DNA of 26,999 nt from Dictyoglomaceae bacterium (GTDB lineage Bacteria; Dictyoglomota; Dictyoglomia; Dictyoglomales; Dictyoglomaceae). This document shows, piece by piece, positions 1 through 8,515 of this stretch. The notes under the pieces are model-generated. The model searched no databases and was not told the DNA's origin. It saw only the letters and a program-made list of their open reading frames with translations. How positions within the stretch are numbered: position 1 is the stretch's first letter; every line of letters starts with the position of its first letter. The position numbers were made by a program, and so were the translations under genes. The stretch spans positions 1 to 26,999 of the forward strand of contig JAPYWU010000005.1 in assembly GCA_028276205.1 (NCBI GenBank), read 5' to 3'.

Positions 1-628
1 CTAATGCCAATTCTACTATTTCTGATAACATCTTTGCTTTTTCCTGCCTTTTCTGAACCTCAGGACATATGGTATTAAAAATTCTTACTTCTTTCCCTTT
101 AGTTAATAGTAATTTTATGATATCCTCTACTTCTTCCCAACTTTGTGTCGTTTGAATAACTATACCTATTTTAGGATATGACTCTACCCTCATAGCATCG
201 TTAATATTTTCAATCACTATGCCTTTTTCTTCAGCATAGCTCATTATACCAATCACTTCTGGATGTTTTTTCTCACCGATGATCACTACTTTATAACCAT
301 TTTTTCTTAAAAATTCAGCCAATTTTTGCACCCTCTTAACTAAGGGACAAGTTGCATCAAAAATTTCGTTACCTAACTCTTTATATTTTTCTACCTCCTT
401 ATATGGTAAACCATGAGCTCTTACAATAAGCCTTTTTCCCACTGGAGCCAATTCTTTATTCCATATTTTTATTCCTTTTTTTTCTAAATCCTCTATTACT
501 TTTGGATTATGCACCAATGCACCTAATGTATATACCTCACCTTTTGTTTGTAAAACCTTTTCTACTAAACTTATAGATTTTTTAACACCTGAACACCATC
601 CATAAGGTGTTACTAAATATACCCTCAT
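1..628 (-). CDS. ispH: 4-hydroxy-3-methylbut-2-enyl diphosphate reductase IspH (LytB), C-terminus outside window
   Basis: Iron-sulfur enzyme of the last step of the MEP isoprenoid pathway, reducing HMBPP to IPP and DMAPP in the cytoplasm. Reading the minus strand from the ATG at 628 gives 209 codons with no stop before the window edge; about 70-80 residues of the usual length are missing. The three cysteines expected to hold the [4Fe-4S] cluster are visible: C12 in GWCSGVKKS, C94 in DATCPLV and C188 in NTICPEVQKRQ. Other family landmarks are LVHNPKV, RAHG and GEKKHPEV. The start overlaps the stop of the upstream acyltransferase as ATGA, so the two are probably translationally coupled. The pair plsC-ispH is a known neighbourhood in Firmicutes, where it sits between cmk and the S1-protein gene. 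Identification is secure. Confidence 0.95.
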   Translation of the reverse strand, partial: MRVYLVTPYGWCSGVKKSISLVEKVLQTKGEVYTLGALVHNPKVIEDLEKKGIKIWNKELAPVGKRLIVRAHGLPYKEVEKYKELGNEIFDATCPLVKRVQKLAEFLRKNGYKVVIIGEKKHPEVIGIMSYAEEKGIVIENINDAMRVESYPKIGIVIQTTQSWEEVEDIIKLLLTKGKEVRIFNTICPEVQKRQEKAKMLSEIVELAL

Positions 629-1260
629 TTTAAAAGTTCCATAATACTTTCTTTAATTTTATCATTAAGATTTTTTATCTCTTCTTTTGTAGGTTTATTA
701 TTTTTTATAACAAAAATTGGTTCTCCTATTTTTATAGTAATATTTCCCCCTAATTGCGGAAATATTTTTCTTCTTCTCCAGATTTTTTCGGTACCTTTAA
801 TTCCAATTGGAAGAATTGGAAGACCATGAGTAAGAGCAAGGGTAGAAGCCCCATCCTTTATCTCAAGAAGTCCTTTCTCAGGATTTTCATTTCTTGTTCC
901 CTCAGGAAAGATCACAAGTATCTCATTCTCTTTTATAAGTTTTTTAATTTTCTTCCATGTTTCAAACTTAAAATCCTGTCTATCTACATCTACAGCTCCA
1001 AGCCATCTTAGAAAAGGATTGAAAATTTTAGATTTAAAAAGTTCCTTTTTAGCAAGATAAAAAAGTCTCTTATCAAAGACCGCACCTATAACAATAGGAT
1101 CCAATATACTGACATGATTAGCAACCACAATGAAAGAACCTTTGGGAATTTTTTCTTTTCCTTCTACTTTATAACCCCATAAAATTTTCAATAGAAATCT
1201 CACAACATGAATAATTATCTTATAGAAAAAATGAGAAATTCCTTTTTTAATTCTTTTCAT
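625..1260 (-). CDS. plsC: 1-acyl-sn-glycerol-3-phosphate acyltransferase (PlsC family), copy next to ispH
   Basis: Probably acylates lysophosphatidic acid to phosphatidic acid at the inner face of the membrane, the second acylation in phospholipid synthesis. The 211-residue protein has the family motif I, NHVSILD with H49 and D54 as the H-x4-D catalytic pair, and motif III, FPEGTR at 118-123. A hydrophobic, basic N-terminal stretch (about residues 8-30) probably anchors it to the membrane. Length is normal for PlsC. It overlaps the preceding PlsC-like gene by 14 bases and ispH by 4 (ATGA), so the three are one transcription unit. This copy, being adjacent to ispH, matches the conserved plsC-ispH pair and is the better candidate for the housekeeping enzyme. 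Acyl-donor preference cannot be read from sequence. Confidence 0.9.
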   Translation of the reverse strand: MKRIKKGISHFFYKIIIHVVRFLLKILWGYKVEGKEKIPKGSFIVVANHVSILDPIVIGAVFDKRLFYLAKKELFKSKIFNPFLRWLGAVDVDRQDFKFETWKKIKKLIKENEILVIFPEGTRNENPEKGLLEIKDGASTLALTHGLPILPIGIKGTEKIWRRRKIFPQLGGNITIKIGEPIFVIKNNKPTKEEIKNLNDKIKESIMELLK

Positions 1261-1921
1261 CTTCTATCCTTACTTCTCTTAAAATTTGATTTATTATTTC
1301 CATTACTTTATTTGTAAATTCCTCTTCTTTACTTCTATTGTGCTCACCATCATATATCAATGGTTTTGAGTATATAACTTTTATTTTTCCAAATAAACGT
1401 GGAAGTTTTTTCTCAGGAGGCCAAATATTATCAGCCCCAATTATAGCTGTAGGAATTACAGGGGCTTTAGTTTTTGCTGCAAAATAACCAATTCCTCTTT
1501 TTATCTTAGCATCTCCTTTATCTCTTCTTAAACGTGTACCTTCTGGAAATATTAATAGTACTTCACCTTTTCTTATTGCCTCTAAACCATCTTTTACAGC
1601 AGATAAATCAATATTTTCTCTTTTAACTGGAATTCCCCCCAAATACCTTGCAAATCTACCAAATATAGGATATTTAAAACGCTCTATTTTACCCAAAGCC
1701 TTAATAGGTCTTGGTAGAGTTGTAGCTATAACTAATACATCAAGACTACTCCTATGATTAGGAGCAATAATGACAGGTCCTTCTAACGGTATATTTTCTA
1801 TACCATACACTTCCAAATTATAAAACCATTTTAGTAGTTTTCTAAAAACACCTGCAATCCTTTTATAAACAAATATTTGAAACTTTTCGCTATATCTCCT
1901 CTTTTTCATAGGGCACACCAT
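1247..1921 (-). CDS. second PlsC-type lysophospholipid acyltransferase
   Basis: A 224-residue member of the same acyltransferase family as the next gene, but clearly diverged from it. It has H56 and D61 in NHRSSLD and FPEGTR at 125-130, followed by the PVIPTAIIG segment typical of the family. The N-terminus is basic and amphipathic rather than a clear transmembrane helix. The two tandem copies may differ in acyl-chain or headgroup acceptor, or one may act on another lyso-lipid; the sequence does not decide. The start is uncertain: the ATG at 1921 and the ATG at 1909 both lie inside the end of the upstream permease gene, and neither has a recognisable Shine-Dalgarno sequence, so translation probably depends on coupling to the permease gene. 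The longer form is given here. Confidence 0.85.
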   Translation of the reverse strand: MVCPMKKRRYSEKFQIFVYKRIAGVFRKLLKWFYNLEVYGIENIPLEGPVIIAPNHRSSLDVLVIATTLPRPIKALGKIERFKYPIFGRFARYLGGIPVKRENIDLSAVKDGLEAIRKGEVLLIFPEGTRLRRDKGDAKIKRGIGYFAAKTKAPVIPTAIIGADNIWPPEKKLPRLFGKIKVIYSKPLIYDGEHNRSKEEEFTNKVMEIINQILREVRIEDEKN

Positions 1922-2816
1922 CTGCGGAAGGAGGAGTTGATTTACCTACAGCACCAGCTAAAACTAACATGGTAAGAATATAAGGTATCATTTGTATAAA
2001 TTGGGTTGGAATACCTACACCCTCCAATCTCATTCTTAAAGCTTCTGCTAGACCAAAAAGTAGACATGCACCTAAGGAACCTATAGGTTTCCAATTCCCA
2101 AATATCATAGCAGCAAGAGCTATAAAACCTCTTCCCCCAGTCATATTCTCCACAAAAACTCTTGCATGCTCTAAGGAAAGAAAAGCACCTCCTATACCAC
2201 CTAAAATTCCACTTATAAGGACACCTATATATCTATATTTATAAACATTTACCCCTAATGTATCTGCTGCTTGTGGGTTTTCTCCTACTGCTCTTAGTCT
2301 TAAACCAAAAGCTGTTTTATATAGTATATATTGGGACATAAAAACGATAACAAGCATAAGAATAATCAGTGGAGAAAGATCACTAAAAATTAATCCTATG
2401 CCAGGAATTTTAGAAATAATTGGAATATCTATAGGCGTAAAACCCTCAATATGAGGAGAAGATCCCGCAGCTTTAAATATCAATCTTGATAAAAAAGTAG
2501 TACCTCCAGCAGCTAACATATTTAGAGCAGTACCACTTACTATCTGATTTACTTTAAATTTAATTGATACCACAGCATGAATAAATGCAATAATCGTACC
2601 AGCAATAATAGAGAATAATACTCCAATTAATGGATTTTTAAAAAAATATGTTCCAACTGCAGCAAAAAATGCTCCAAATAACATTATACCTTCCAAAGCT
2701 ATATTCACTACTCCACTTCTTTCCGAAAAAACTCCTCCTAAGGATGCATAAGCAAGTGGAGTTGCCATTCTTATAGCAGAAGTTAAAGTTTCCCAAGCAA
2801 AAATTGTCTCAAGCAT
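1890..2816 (-). CDS. BMP-type (nucleoside-like) ABC importer, permease subunit 2 (NupQ/YufQ-like)
   Basis: Integral membrane permease of 308 residues with about 8-9 hydrophobic segments. It belongs to the branched-chain/ribose permease family (BPD_transp_2) used by ribose, BMP and amino-acid importers. Recognisable stretches are SGVVNIALEGIM near the N-terminus and the cytoplasmic-loop region GLRLRAVGENPQAADTLGV, which should contact the ATPase. It overlaps the preceding permease by 8 bases. With the upstream binding protein, ATPase and first permease it forms the order N-O-P-Q known from the Bacillus nucleoside importer, so uptake of purine or other nucleosides is the most likely job. Substrate is inferred from family and order only. 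Confidence 0.9.
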   Translation of the reverse strand: MLETIFAWETLTSAIRMATPLAYASLGGVFSERSGVVNIALEGIMLFGAFFAAVGTYFFKNPLIGVLFSIIAGTIIAFIHAVVSIKFKVNQIVSGTALNMLAAGGTTFLSRLIFKAAGSSPHIEGFTPIDIPIISKIPGIGLIFSDLSPLIILMLVIVFMSQYILYKTAFGLRLRAVGENPQAADTLGVNVYKYRYIGVLISGILGGIGGAFLSLEHARVFVENMTGGRGFIALAAMIFGNWKPIGSLGACLLFGLAEALRMRLEGVGIPTQFIQMIPYILTMLVLAGAVGKSTPPSADGVPYEKEEI

Positions 2817-3912
2817 ATATAGCTTTCCTCCTTTTTTTCAGAAAACGGATAAGTACTTCATTACCTACCACAATAGTTAATATTATGACTGCTTGTAAGA
2901 CCGAAATTATTTCTCTTGGAATATGAGTAAAAACATCCATACCAATGGCCATCCTATCTAATGCACCAAAAAGAAGAGCAGAAAATATTATACCTATTGG
3001 ATGATTTTTACCAAGAAGAGCAACCGCTATTCCAGTAAAACCAAGTCCATGGGAAAAATTATCAAGATATCTATATCTGTATCCTAATACATCGTTTATA
3101 CTAGCAAGTCCCGCCATAGCACCACTTATTAACATAGTTATTAGTATAATATTTTTTACATTGATTCCTGCATTCTCTGAGGCGTGTATATTAAGTCCCA
3201 AAGCTCTTATTTCATAACCTAATTTAGTTTTCCATAATAAATAGTAAGTAAATATAACCATCAATATTGCAATTACTAATGCATAATTTACAGGATTACT
3301 TTCTGGTATATTTATACCAATTTTTTGAAAAATTGGGTATAACTTAGGTAATACTGCTGAAGAAGGCAATTTATCAGTTTGAGGTAAAGGATATAAAACT
3401 CCTCTTTCCCTAAAAGTATTAACAACTAAATAATTAGTAAGAGCATAACCTATCCAATTCATCATTATAGTATTAATAACTTCATGAACTCCTAATCTTG
3501 CCCTTAATATGGCAGGAATGAAAGCCCATATAGCTCCACCTAATGCAGAAAAAATAAGAGTAATGGGCAAATGTAGAAAGGATGGAAATATGGGAGCTAT
3601 ATAAAGACCTGCTAAAGCAGATATTAATCCTCCAACAAGAATTTGCCCTTCTGCACCAATATTAAAAAGACCCCCTTTAAATCCAATAGCTACCGCTAAT
3701 CCCGCTAATATAAAAGATGTGGTATTAAATAATACATATCCCCATCCATTTGGATTTCCAAGAGCAAAATTTATTACTTCTTTGTATGTTTCCCATGGAT
3801 TATGTCCAAGTAGATAGATAATAATCCCACCAAAAAATAAAGCTATAAATATTGATATTAAAGGACTTATTATATTAAGAATTAAGTTTTCTATAAATTC
3901 CCGATTTTTCAA
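2809..3912 (-). CDS. BMP-type (nucleoside-like) ABC importer, permease subunit 1 (NupP/YufP-like)
   Basis: Permease of 367 residues, longer than its partner as is usual for this subunit, with an N-terminal membrane segment around residues 13-35 and about eight more. Family landmarks are GGLFNIGAEGQILVGG, the MNWIGYALTNYLV segment, and the loop GYEIRALGLNIHASENAGI that should dock on the ATPase. The start codon is TTG at 3912, overlapping the ATPase stop as TTGA; an AGGAGG sequence 7 bases upstream supports it. The two permeases would form a heterodimeric channel. No sign of damage. Substrate assignment rests on the neighbours. Confidence 0.9.
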   Translation of the reverse strand: MKNREFIENLILNIISPLISIFIALFFGGIIIYLLGHNPWETYKEVINFALGNPNGWGYVLFNTTSFILAGLAVAIGFKGGLFNIGAEGQILVGGLISALAGLYIAPIFPSFLHLPITLIFSALGGAIWAFIPAILRARLGVHEVINTIMMNWIGYALTNYLVVNTFRERGVLYPLPQTDKLPSSAVLPKLYPIFQKIGINIPESNPVNYALVIAILMVIFTYYLLWKTKLGYEIRALGLNIHASENAGINVKNIILITMLISGAMAGLASINDVLGYRYRYLDNFSHGLGFTGIAVALLGKNHPIGIIFSALLFGALDRMAIGMDVFTHIPREIISVLQAVIILTIVVGNEVLIRFLKKRRKAIYA

Positions 3913-5441
3913 ATCAATGCCTCCTTTAATTCAGTTTGCTTCTTAACTCCAGTCATATAATAACCTAATTCTTTTTCATCAACTTCTGATTGACTAAAAG
4001 ATCCTACTATCTCTCCATTATACATTACTAAAATCCTATCACTTAAATTTAAAATTTCATCCAAGTCTGCGGAAACAAGAAGTACTGCTTTCCCTTGATT
4101 TCTGAGATCTACTAAGAGTTGATGAACAAATTCTGTGGCTCCTATGTCTAAACCACGAGTTGGTTGTGCTGCGATTAAAAAATCAGGTGAAAAGCTTAAT
4201 TCTCTTCCTAAAACTATTTTTTGCTGATTACCACCTGATAAATTCCTAATAGGTATCTTTATGCTAGGAGTTTTTACCTGATATTTCTCTACAATTTCGT
4301 TTGCATGTTTATATACCTTTGAATAATCTATAAATATTCCTTTTGAAAATCTATCAAAATAGTGAAGTCCTAAAATACAGTTCTCTGCTACAGAAAAATC
4401 TAGAATCAACCCTCTTTTATGCCTATCCTCTGGTATATGACCAAAATATAGACGTCTTTGTCTAATCCTTTCCAAAGTTATATCTTTGTTTTTAAATAAT
4501 ATTTTTCCTTTTTTTAAAGGTAAAAGCCCTACTATGGCTTCTATAAGCTCAGATTGTCCATTCCCCTCAACTCCTGCTATTCCTAAAATTTCTCCCTCTC
4601 TTATATTAAAAGATACACCTTTAACTACATCCAATCCCTTTCTTCCCCTTACCCATATATCCTCAACCCTGAATATTTCTTCTCCTTTTTCTCTTTTTGC
4701 TTTATCAACTTTAAGAAAAACCTCTCTTCCTACCATCATTTGAGCAAGTTCAAATTTATTTGTTTCCTTAGTATTTACTGTATTTACTAATTTTCCTCTT
4801 CTCATGACACTTACTCTATCAGATATATTAAGAACTTCATTTAATTTATGTGAAATAAATATGATAGTTTTTCCTTGGGAAGAAAGCTTCCTAAGAATAG
4901 AAAAAAGCTCTTCTACTTCTTGAGGAGCTAATACAGCTGTAGGTTCATCTAAAATTAATATTTCAGCTCTCCTATATAATAGTTTCAAAATTTCTACCCT
5001 TTGAGCCTCACCCACAGAAAGATTTTCAACCTTTTCATATAAATCTATTTTAAAACCGAGAGAATTAATAATATCATTTAAAGTCTCTTCAGCTTTTTTA
5101 AAATTTAAAGATATTCCATTTTTTACTTCTGACCCCAAAATAATATTTTCAATAACTGTAAAAGGCGGGATTAACATAAAATGCTGATGCACCATACCTA
5201 TACCATAACTTATAGCAATTTTAGGAGAATTTATATTAACCTTTTTCCCATTTATATAAATTTCACCTTTATCGGGTTTATAAAGACCATATATTATCTT
5301 CATCAAGGTAGATTTTCCAGCACCATTTTCTCCAACAATCGCATGAATTTCTCCCTTATAAATAGTTAATGACACATTATCATTTGCAACAACTCCTGGA
5401 AAATATTTAGTAATTCCTTCTAATCTTATTATCTCTTCCAC
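3909..5441 (-). CDS. BMP-type (nucleoside-like) ABC importer, tandem-domain ATPase (NupO/YufO-like)
   Basis: Cytoplasmic motor of 510 residues with two ABC domains in one chain, as in RbsA and YufO. Domain 1 is complete: Walker A GENGAGKS at 37-44, signature LSVGE at 141, Walker B ILILDE at 161-166 and switch histidine H198. Domain 2 is degenerate in the nucleotide site: GVEGNGQS at 290-297 has Gln in place of the Walker A Lys, the Walker B region reads AAQP at 424-427 without the catalytic Glu, and the switch His is absent (VSADLDE). Its signature LSGGN at 401 is intact. This asymmetry is usual for the family and implies one active ATP site. Start is GTG at 5441 with GGGGAGG upstream. It follows the binding-protein gene after a 58-base gap holding a strong hairpin. 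Confidence 0.93.
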   Translation of the reverse strand: MEEIIRLEGITKYFPGVVANDNVSLTIYKGEIHAIVGENGAGKSTLMKIIYGLYKPDKGEIYINGKKVNINSPKIAISYGIGMVHQHFMLIPPFTVIENIILGSEVKNGISLNFKKAEETLNDIINSLGFKIDLYEKVENLSVGEAQRVEILKLLYRRAEILILDEPTAVLAPQEVEELFSILRKLSSQGKTIIFISHKLNEVLNISDRVSVMRRGKLVNTVNTKETNKFELAQMMVGREVFLKVDKAKREKGEEIFRVEDIWVRGRKGLDVVKGVSFNIREGEILGIAGVEGNGQSELIEAIVGLLPLKKGKILFKNKDITLERIRQRRLYFGHIPEDRHKRGLILDFSVAENCILGLHYFDRFSKGIFIDYSKVYKHANEIVEKYQVKTPSIKIPIRNLSGGNQQKIVLGRELSFSPDFLIAAQPTRGLDIGATEFVHQLLVDLRNQGKAVLLVSADLDEILNLSDRILVMYNGEIVGSFSQSEVDEKELGYYMTGVKKQTELKEALI

Positions 5442-5462
5442 TTATTTACCTCCCCTATATAA

Positions 5463-5487
5463 ACCCCCTCCCATAATGGGAGGGGGT
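5463..5487 (-). promoter_or_regulatory. 11-bp GC-rich hairpin between binding-protein and ATPase genes
   Basis: Perfect inverted repeat: arms 5463-5473 and 5477-5487, built on CCCCCTCCC, with three unpaired bases. It begins 12 bases after the binding-protein stop. In the transcript it is followed by only a broken T run (TTTATATA), so it could be a weak terminator, but an mRNA-stabilising barrier or processing stop that keeps binding-protein mRNA more abundant than transporter mRNA fits equally well. Such hairpins after solute-binding-protein genes are known from maltose-type operons. Structure is directly visible; function is inferred. Confidence 0.75.
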
Positions 5488-5499
5488 AAGAATTACTTT

Positions 5500-6510
5500 T
5501 TACTTTAGATATTTTGCTTTAAACTCTTCAAAGGTTTTATCATCATATGGAACTACAATTTTTCCTGATATTATATCTTTTTTAATTTGTTCAACCTTTG
5601 AAATTACACCTAAAGGAATAAGTTTTGTTTTTTCGTAATCAACTCCACCATTCGCTGCACCAAAAATTCTAATTCCTGGCTTAAATTTTCCTTCCTTTAC
5701 ATCTTTTATAGTTTCATATACCGCTACATCTACCCTCTTTAACATGCTTGTAATAATTCTATCTGGCATAATCCAAGATTGGGGAGAATCTACTCCAATA
5801 GCATATTTTTTAGTTTCTTTTGCTGCCTCAAATACGCCTTCTCCAGATGCACCGGAAGCATGATAAATTATATCAGCCCCTTGTTTATATTGAGCTAAGG
5901 CTAATTCTTTACCTTTTACTGGATCTTTAAATGCATCTCCTGTTACTCCAATGTAATTTATCAACACTTTTACTTTTGGATTAACGTATAATGCTCCAGC
6001 CTTATACCCAACTTCAAACTTATGTATTAAAGGAATATCCATTCCTCCTACAAACCCAATAATGTTACTCTTAGTCATTAAACCTGCAATAACCCCTACT
6101 AAGAAGGATCCTTCATGTTCATTAAAAACTAAAGAGGAAACATTAGGAAGTCCCTCTATAACTCCATCCACAATGGCAAACTTTACTTTTGGAAAATCTT
6201 TGGCTACTGCTGTAATAGCATCAGTGAAAAGGAAACCTACACCAATAACTAAGTCATAATTTTGTTCAGCAAGGGTTCTTAATAACTCTTCTCTGTTTGC
6301 TCCTCCAGGACCAGGTTCTAAATCTTTTCCTTCCACTCTAAGTACTTTTATTGCTCTTTGTAATCCATTATATGCAGCATCATTAAAAGATTTATCTCCT
6401 CTGCCACCTACATCATATACTATACCGACTCTAATAGTTTTTGCAGAAAATCCTACAGAAGAAAGTAGGATAAGAGAAAGAACTAAGAAAGCAATTAAAA
6501 ACTTACGCAT
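5500..6510 (-). CDS. BMP family substrate-binding protein of ABC importer (nucleoside-type, PnrA/NupN-like)
   Basis: Extracytoplasmic receptor of 336 residues. It starts with a typical Sec signal peptide (MRKF, hydrophobic core residues 5-20, probable cleavage after GFSA at 23) and contains the family hallmark DVGGRGDKSFND at 33-44, then a two-lobe sugar-binding-like fold. Members of this family such as treponemal PnrA bind purine nucleosides. There is no lipobox cysteine, so the mature protein should be soluble between two membranes or in an S-layer space rather than a lipoprotein. The ATG is preceded by GGAGGAGG. It is the first gene of the importer and is followed by a hairpin, the usual arrangement for making excess receptor. 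The ligand is inferred from family. Confidence 0.92.
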   Translation of the reverse strand: MRKFLIAFLVLSLILLSSVGFSAKTIRVGIVYDVGGRGDKSFNDAAYNGLQRAIKVLRVEGKDLEPGPGGANREELLRTLAEQNYDLVIGVGFLFTDAITAVAKDFPKVKFAIVDGVIEGLPNVSSLVFNEHEGSFLVGVIAGLMTKSNIIGFVGGMDIPLIHKFEVGYKAGALYVNPKVKVLINYIGVTGDAFKDPVKGKELALAQYKQGADIIYHASGASGEGVFEAAKETKKYAIGVDSPQSWIMPDRIITSMLKRVDVAVYETIKDVKEGKFKPGIRIFGAANGGVDYEKTKLIPLGVISKVEQIKKDIISGKIVVPYDDKTFEEFKAKYLK

Positions 6511-6575
6511 AATAATTTAAACCTCCTCCATTGAGAAAATTTTTAAAACAAACAATTTTTTTAAAATCTTTGATC
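6511..6575. other. AT-rich gap between ftsK and the BMP importer operon
   Basis: This is the second longest gap of the window (65 bases) and the natural place for the promoter of the importer operon. Apart from the strong GGAGGAGG ribosome site next to the binding-protein start, it is almost only A and T runs. I could not find a convincing -35/-10 pair or a GC hairpin, so I call no promoter or terminator here. Confidence 0.5.
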
Positions 6576-8513
6576 CTATGAAATGTCATCACCTCCCCTT
6601 AATACTCTCCTTGGTTTACCCTCTCCTTGGGACGCTACATAACCCTTTTCTTCTAATATATCTAAGATTCTTGCTGCCCTATTATAACCTATACTAAATT
6701 TTCTTTGAATATAGGAAGTAGAAATTACTTTTCTTCCCTTCAAAAGTTCTATCACTTTAGGAAGAAGAGGATCTTCAAATCCATCGAATTCTTTTTCTTC
6801 TGCTTCTTCTTTCTCTTCAAAGTTAATAACATCATAATTTAAATTTCCAAAATTTTCTACAATATATGATACCACATTCTTGATATCTTTGTCTTCCACG
6901 TAAGGTGCTTGGAGCCTTATAGGATGACTGCTAGTTATAGGATGAAATAGCATGTCCCCTCTTCCTATAAGCTTTTCAGCACCTGCATCATCCAATATTA
7001 TTCTTGAATCTATTTGGGATGATACCGCAAAAGCAATACGAGAAGGAATATTAGCCTTTATAAGGCCGGTTATTACATCTGTGGATGGTCTTTGGGTAGC
7101 AACTACTAAATGCATACCAGCAGCTCTTGCTTTCTGAGCTATTCTACATATCAAATCTTCTATTTCCTTTGGAGCTACCATCATAAGATCATTCAACTCA
7201 TCTATAATAATTACTATATAGGGAAGATTTTCCTCTATTTGAGATAAATTTTTATACTCATCTATGTTTCTTACTTCCAATTTTTCAAATATCTCATATC
7301 TTCTTTCCATCTCTGAAACTGCCCATCTTAACGCATAAACAGCTTTCTTAGGTTCAACCACAACTTTATGTCTCATATATTTACCCAAAAGTTTATTATA
7401 CATTGATAATTCTACTCTTTTTGGATCTATAAGAATAAGATTTAAATTTTCAGGAGGGTTTTTATATAATAGGCTTAAAATTAAAGAATTAATAAACATA
7501 CTTTTACCAGATCCTGTAGTACCTGCAATTAAAAGATGAAGCATTTCAGCAAGGTTACCAACCTTTATATTTCCAATCAAATCCTTTCCAAGGGCTATGG
7601 TCAATGGATGAACAGATTTTTTAAAAACATCACTTTCTAAGATTTCCCTTAGATATACTTTAACCGGCTTGCTTCTTGGAATTTCAACTCCTATAACTGA
7701 TTCACCGGGAACTGGAGCCTCAAATCTTACACTTGGCACTGCAAGGGCTAAAGCTAAATCATTAGAAAGACTCAAAATTCTACTTACTCTAACCCCAGGA
7801 GGTATGGCTACATTATATCTCACAACCGAAGGTCCTATATTCCAATCTTTAACCTTAGCTTCTATTTTAAAACTTTTAAGGGTCTCCTCTAAACTACGAG
7901 CCACTTTCTCATAGTTCTCCTCATCATTTTTTTGAGCAGAGTAGGAAAGAATATTTAGAGGGATAGAAAATTCTTTTATAGCTGGCTTTTGAGAAATATT
8001 TATAGATTTGGCTTGCTCTTTAGTTTGTACCTTTTCAATATTTCTTTTTCTCTTTCTTAGTACTATTTCTTCTTCCTTTTGAACAGCCTTTTTTTTATTG
8101 AAAATATCAAAGGATGGGTAAAATAGAAATCCTAAAAATGAAAAGAATAAAGTTAACAATATATAACCACCTATTCCTACATATTGATATATACTAAAAG
8201 ATAATCTTCCAACAAATTTTCCATAATTTTGAAGATTAAAAATCTGTATGAAGATAGAAATCAGAAACAATAGAGATAAAAAATAAAATGATAAAGCTTT
8301 TAAAATATTTGGTTTATAGTCTTTTTTAATAAGTAATAATGAAATACCTATAAGGAAAAGAAATAAAGGAATTAGGTATATACCAAAAACCAAAGTTAAA
8401 AAGTCTATTATAGTTTTCCCTAAACGACCACTTGCATCAGGGAATAACCAAGCCATGAAAATAAATATGACAATAGAGAAAATAATAATTCCTATAAGCC
8501 TATGCTTCTCCAT
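6576..8513 (-). CDS. ftsK: FtsK/SpoIIIE-type DNA translocase
   Basis: Septal DNA pump that clears chromosome arms at division. In the 645-residue form there are four membrane helices (about residues 6-24, 35-62, 72-92, 112-133), a short charged linker, and the motor: Walker A AGTTGSGKS at 330-338, Walker B YIVIIIDEL at 432-440, and ATQRPS. The C-terminal winged-helix gamma domain (about 579-640) would read oriented chromosome motifs. The linker is short, unlike the very long E. coli one, and resembles SpoIIIE. I chose the ATG at 8513, two bases after the RNase J stop (TAGTTATG) with GGGA nine bases upstream; an in-frame ATG at 8528 gives 650 residues but has no ribosome site. A 65-base gap separates its stop from the next importer operon. 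Confidence 0.94.
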   Translation of the reverse strand: MEKHRLIGIIIFSIVIFIFMAWLFPDASGRLGKTIIDFLTLVFGIYLIPLFLFLIGISLLLIKKDYKPNILKALSFYFLSLLFLISIFIQIFNLQNYGKFVGRLSFSIYQYVGIGGYILLTLFFSFLGFLFYPSFDIFNKKKAVQKEEEIVLRKRKRNIEKVQTKEQAKSINISQKPAIKEFSIPLNILSYSAQKNDEENYEKVARSLEETLKSFKIEAKVKDWNIGPSVVRYNVAIPPGVRVSRILSLSNDLALALAVPSVRFEAPVPGESVIGVEIPRSKPVKVYLREILESDVFKKSVHPLTIALGKDLIGNIKVGNLAEMLHLLIAGTTGSGKSMFINSLILSLLYKNPPENLNLILIDPKRVELSMYNKLLGKYMRHKVVVEPKKAVYALRWAVSEMERRYEIFEKLEVRNIDEYKNLSQIEENLPYIVIIIDELNDLMMVAPKEIEDLICRIAQKARAAGMHLVVATQRPSTDVITGLIKANIPSRIAFAVSSQIDSRIILDDAGAEKLIGRGDMLFHPITSSHPIRLQAPYVEDKDIKNVVSYIVENFGNLNYDVINFEEKEEAEEKEFDGFEDPLLPKVIELLKGRKVISTSYIQRKFSIGYNRAARILDILEEKGYVASQGEGKPRRVLRGGDDIS

Positions 8514-8515
8514 AA

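Noticed and set aside
4000..4700. Loss of Walker A Lys and Walker B Glu in the second ABC domain as a mutation
   Set aside because: The degenerate second domain is a normal feature of RbsA/YufO-type tandem ATPases and not damage.
6511..6575. A/T inverted runs between ftsK and the BMP gene as a terminator
   Set aside because: The possible stem is only A-T pairs with a large loop, and no GC core is present.
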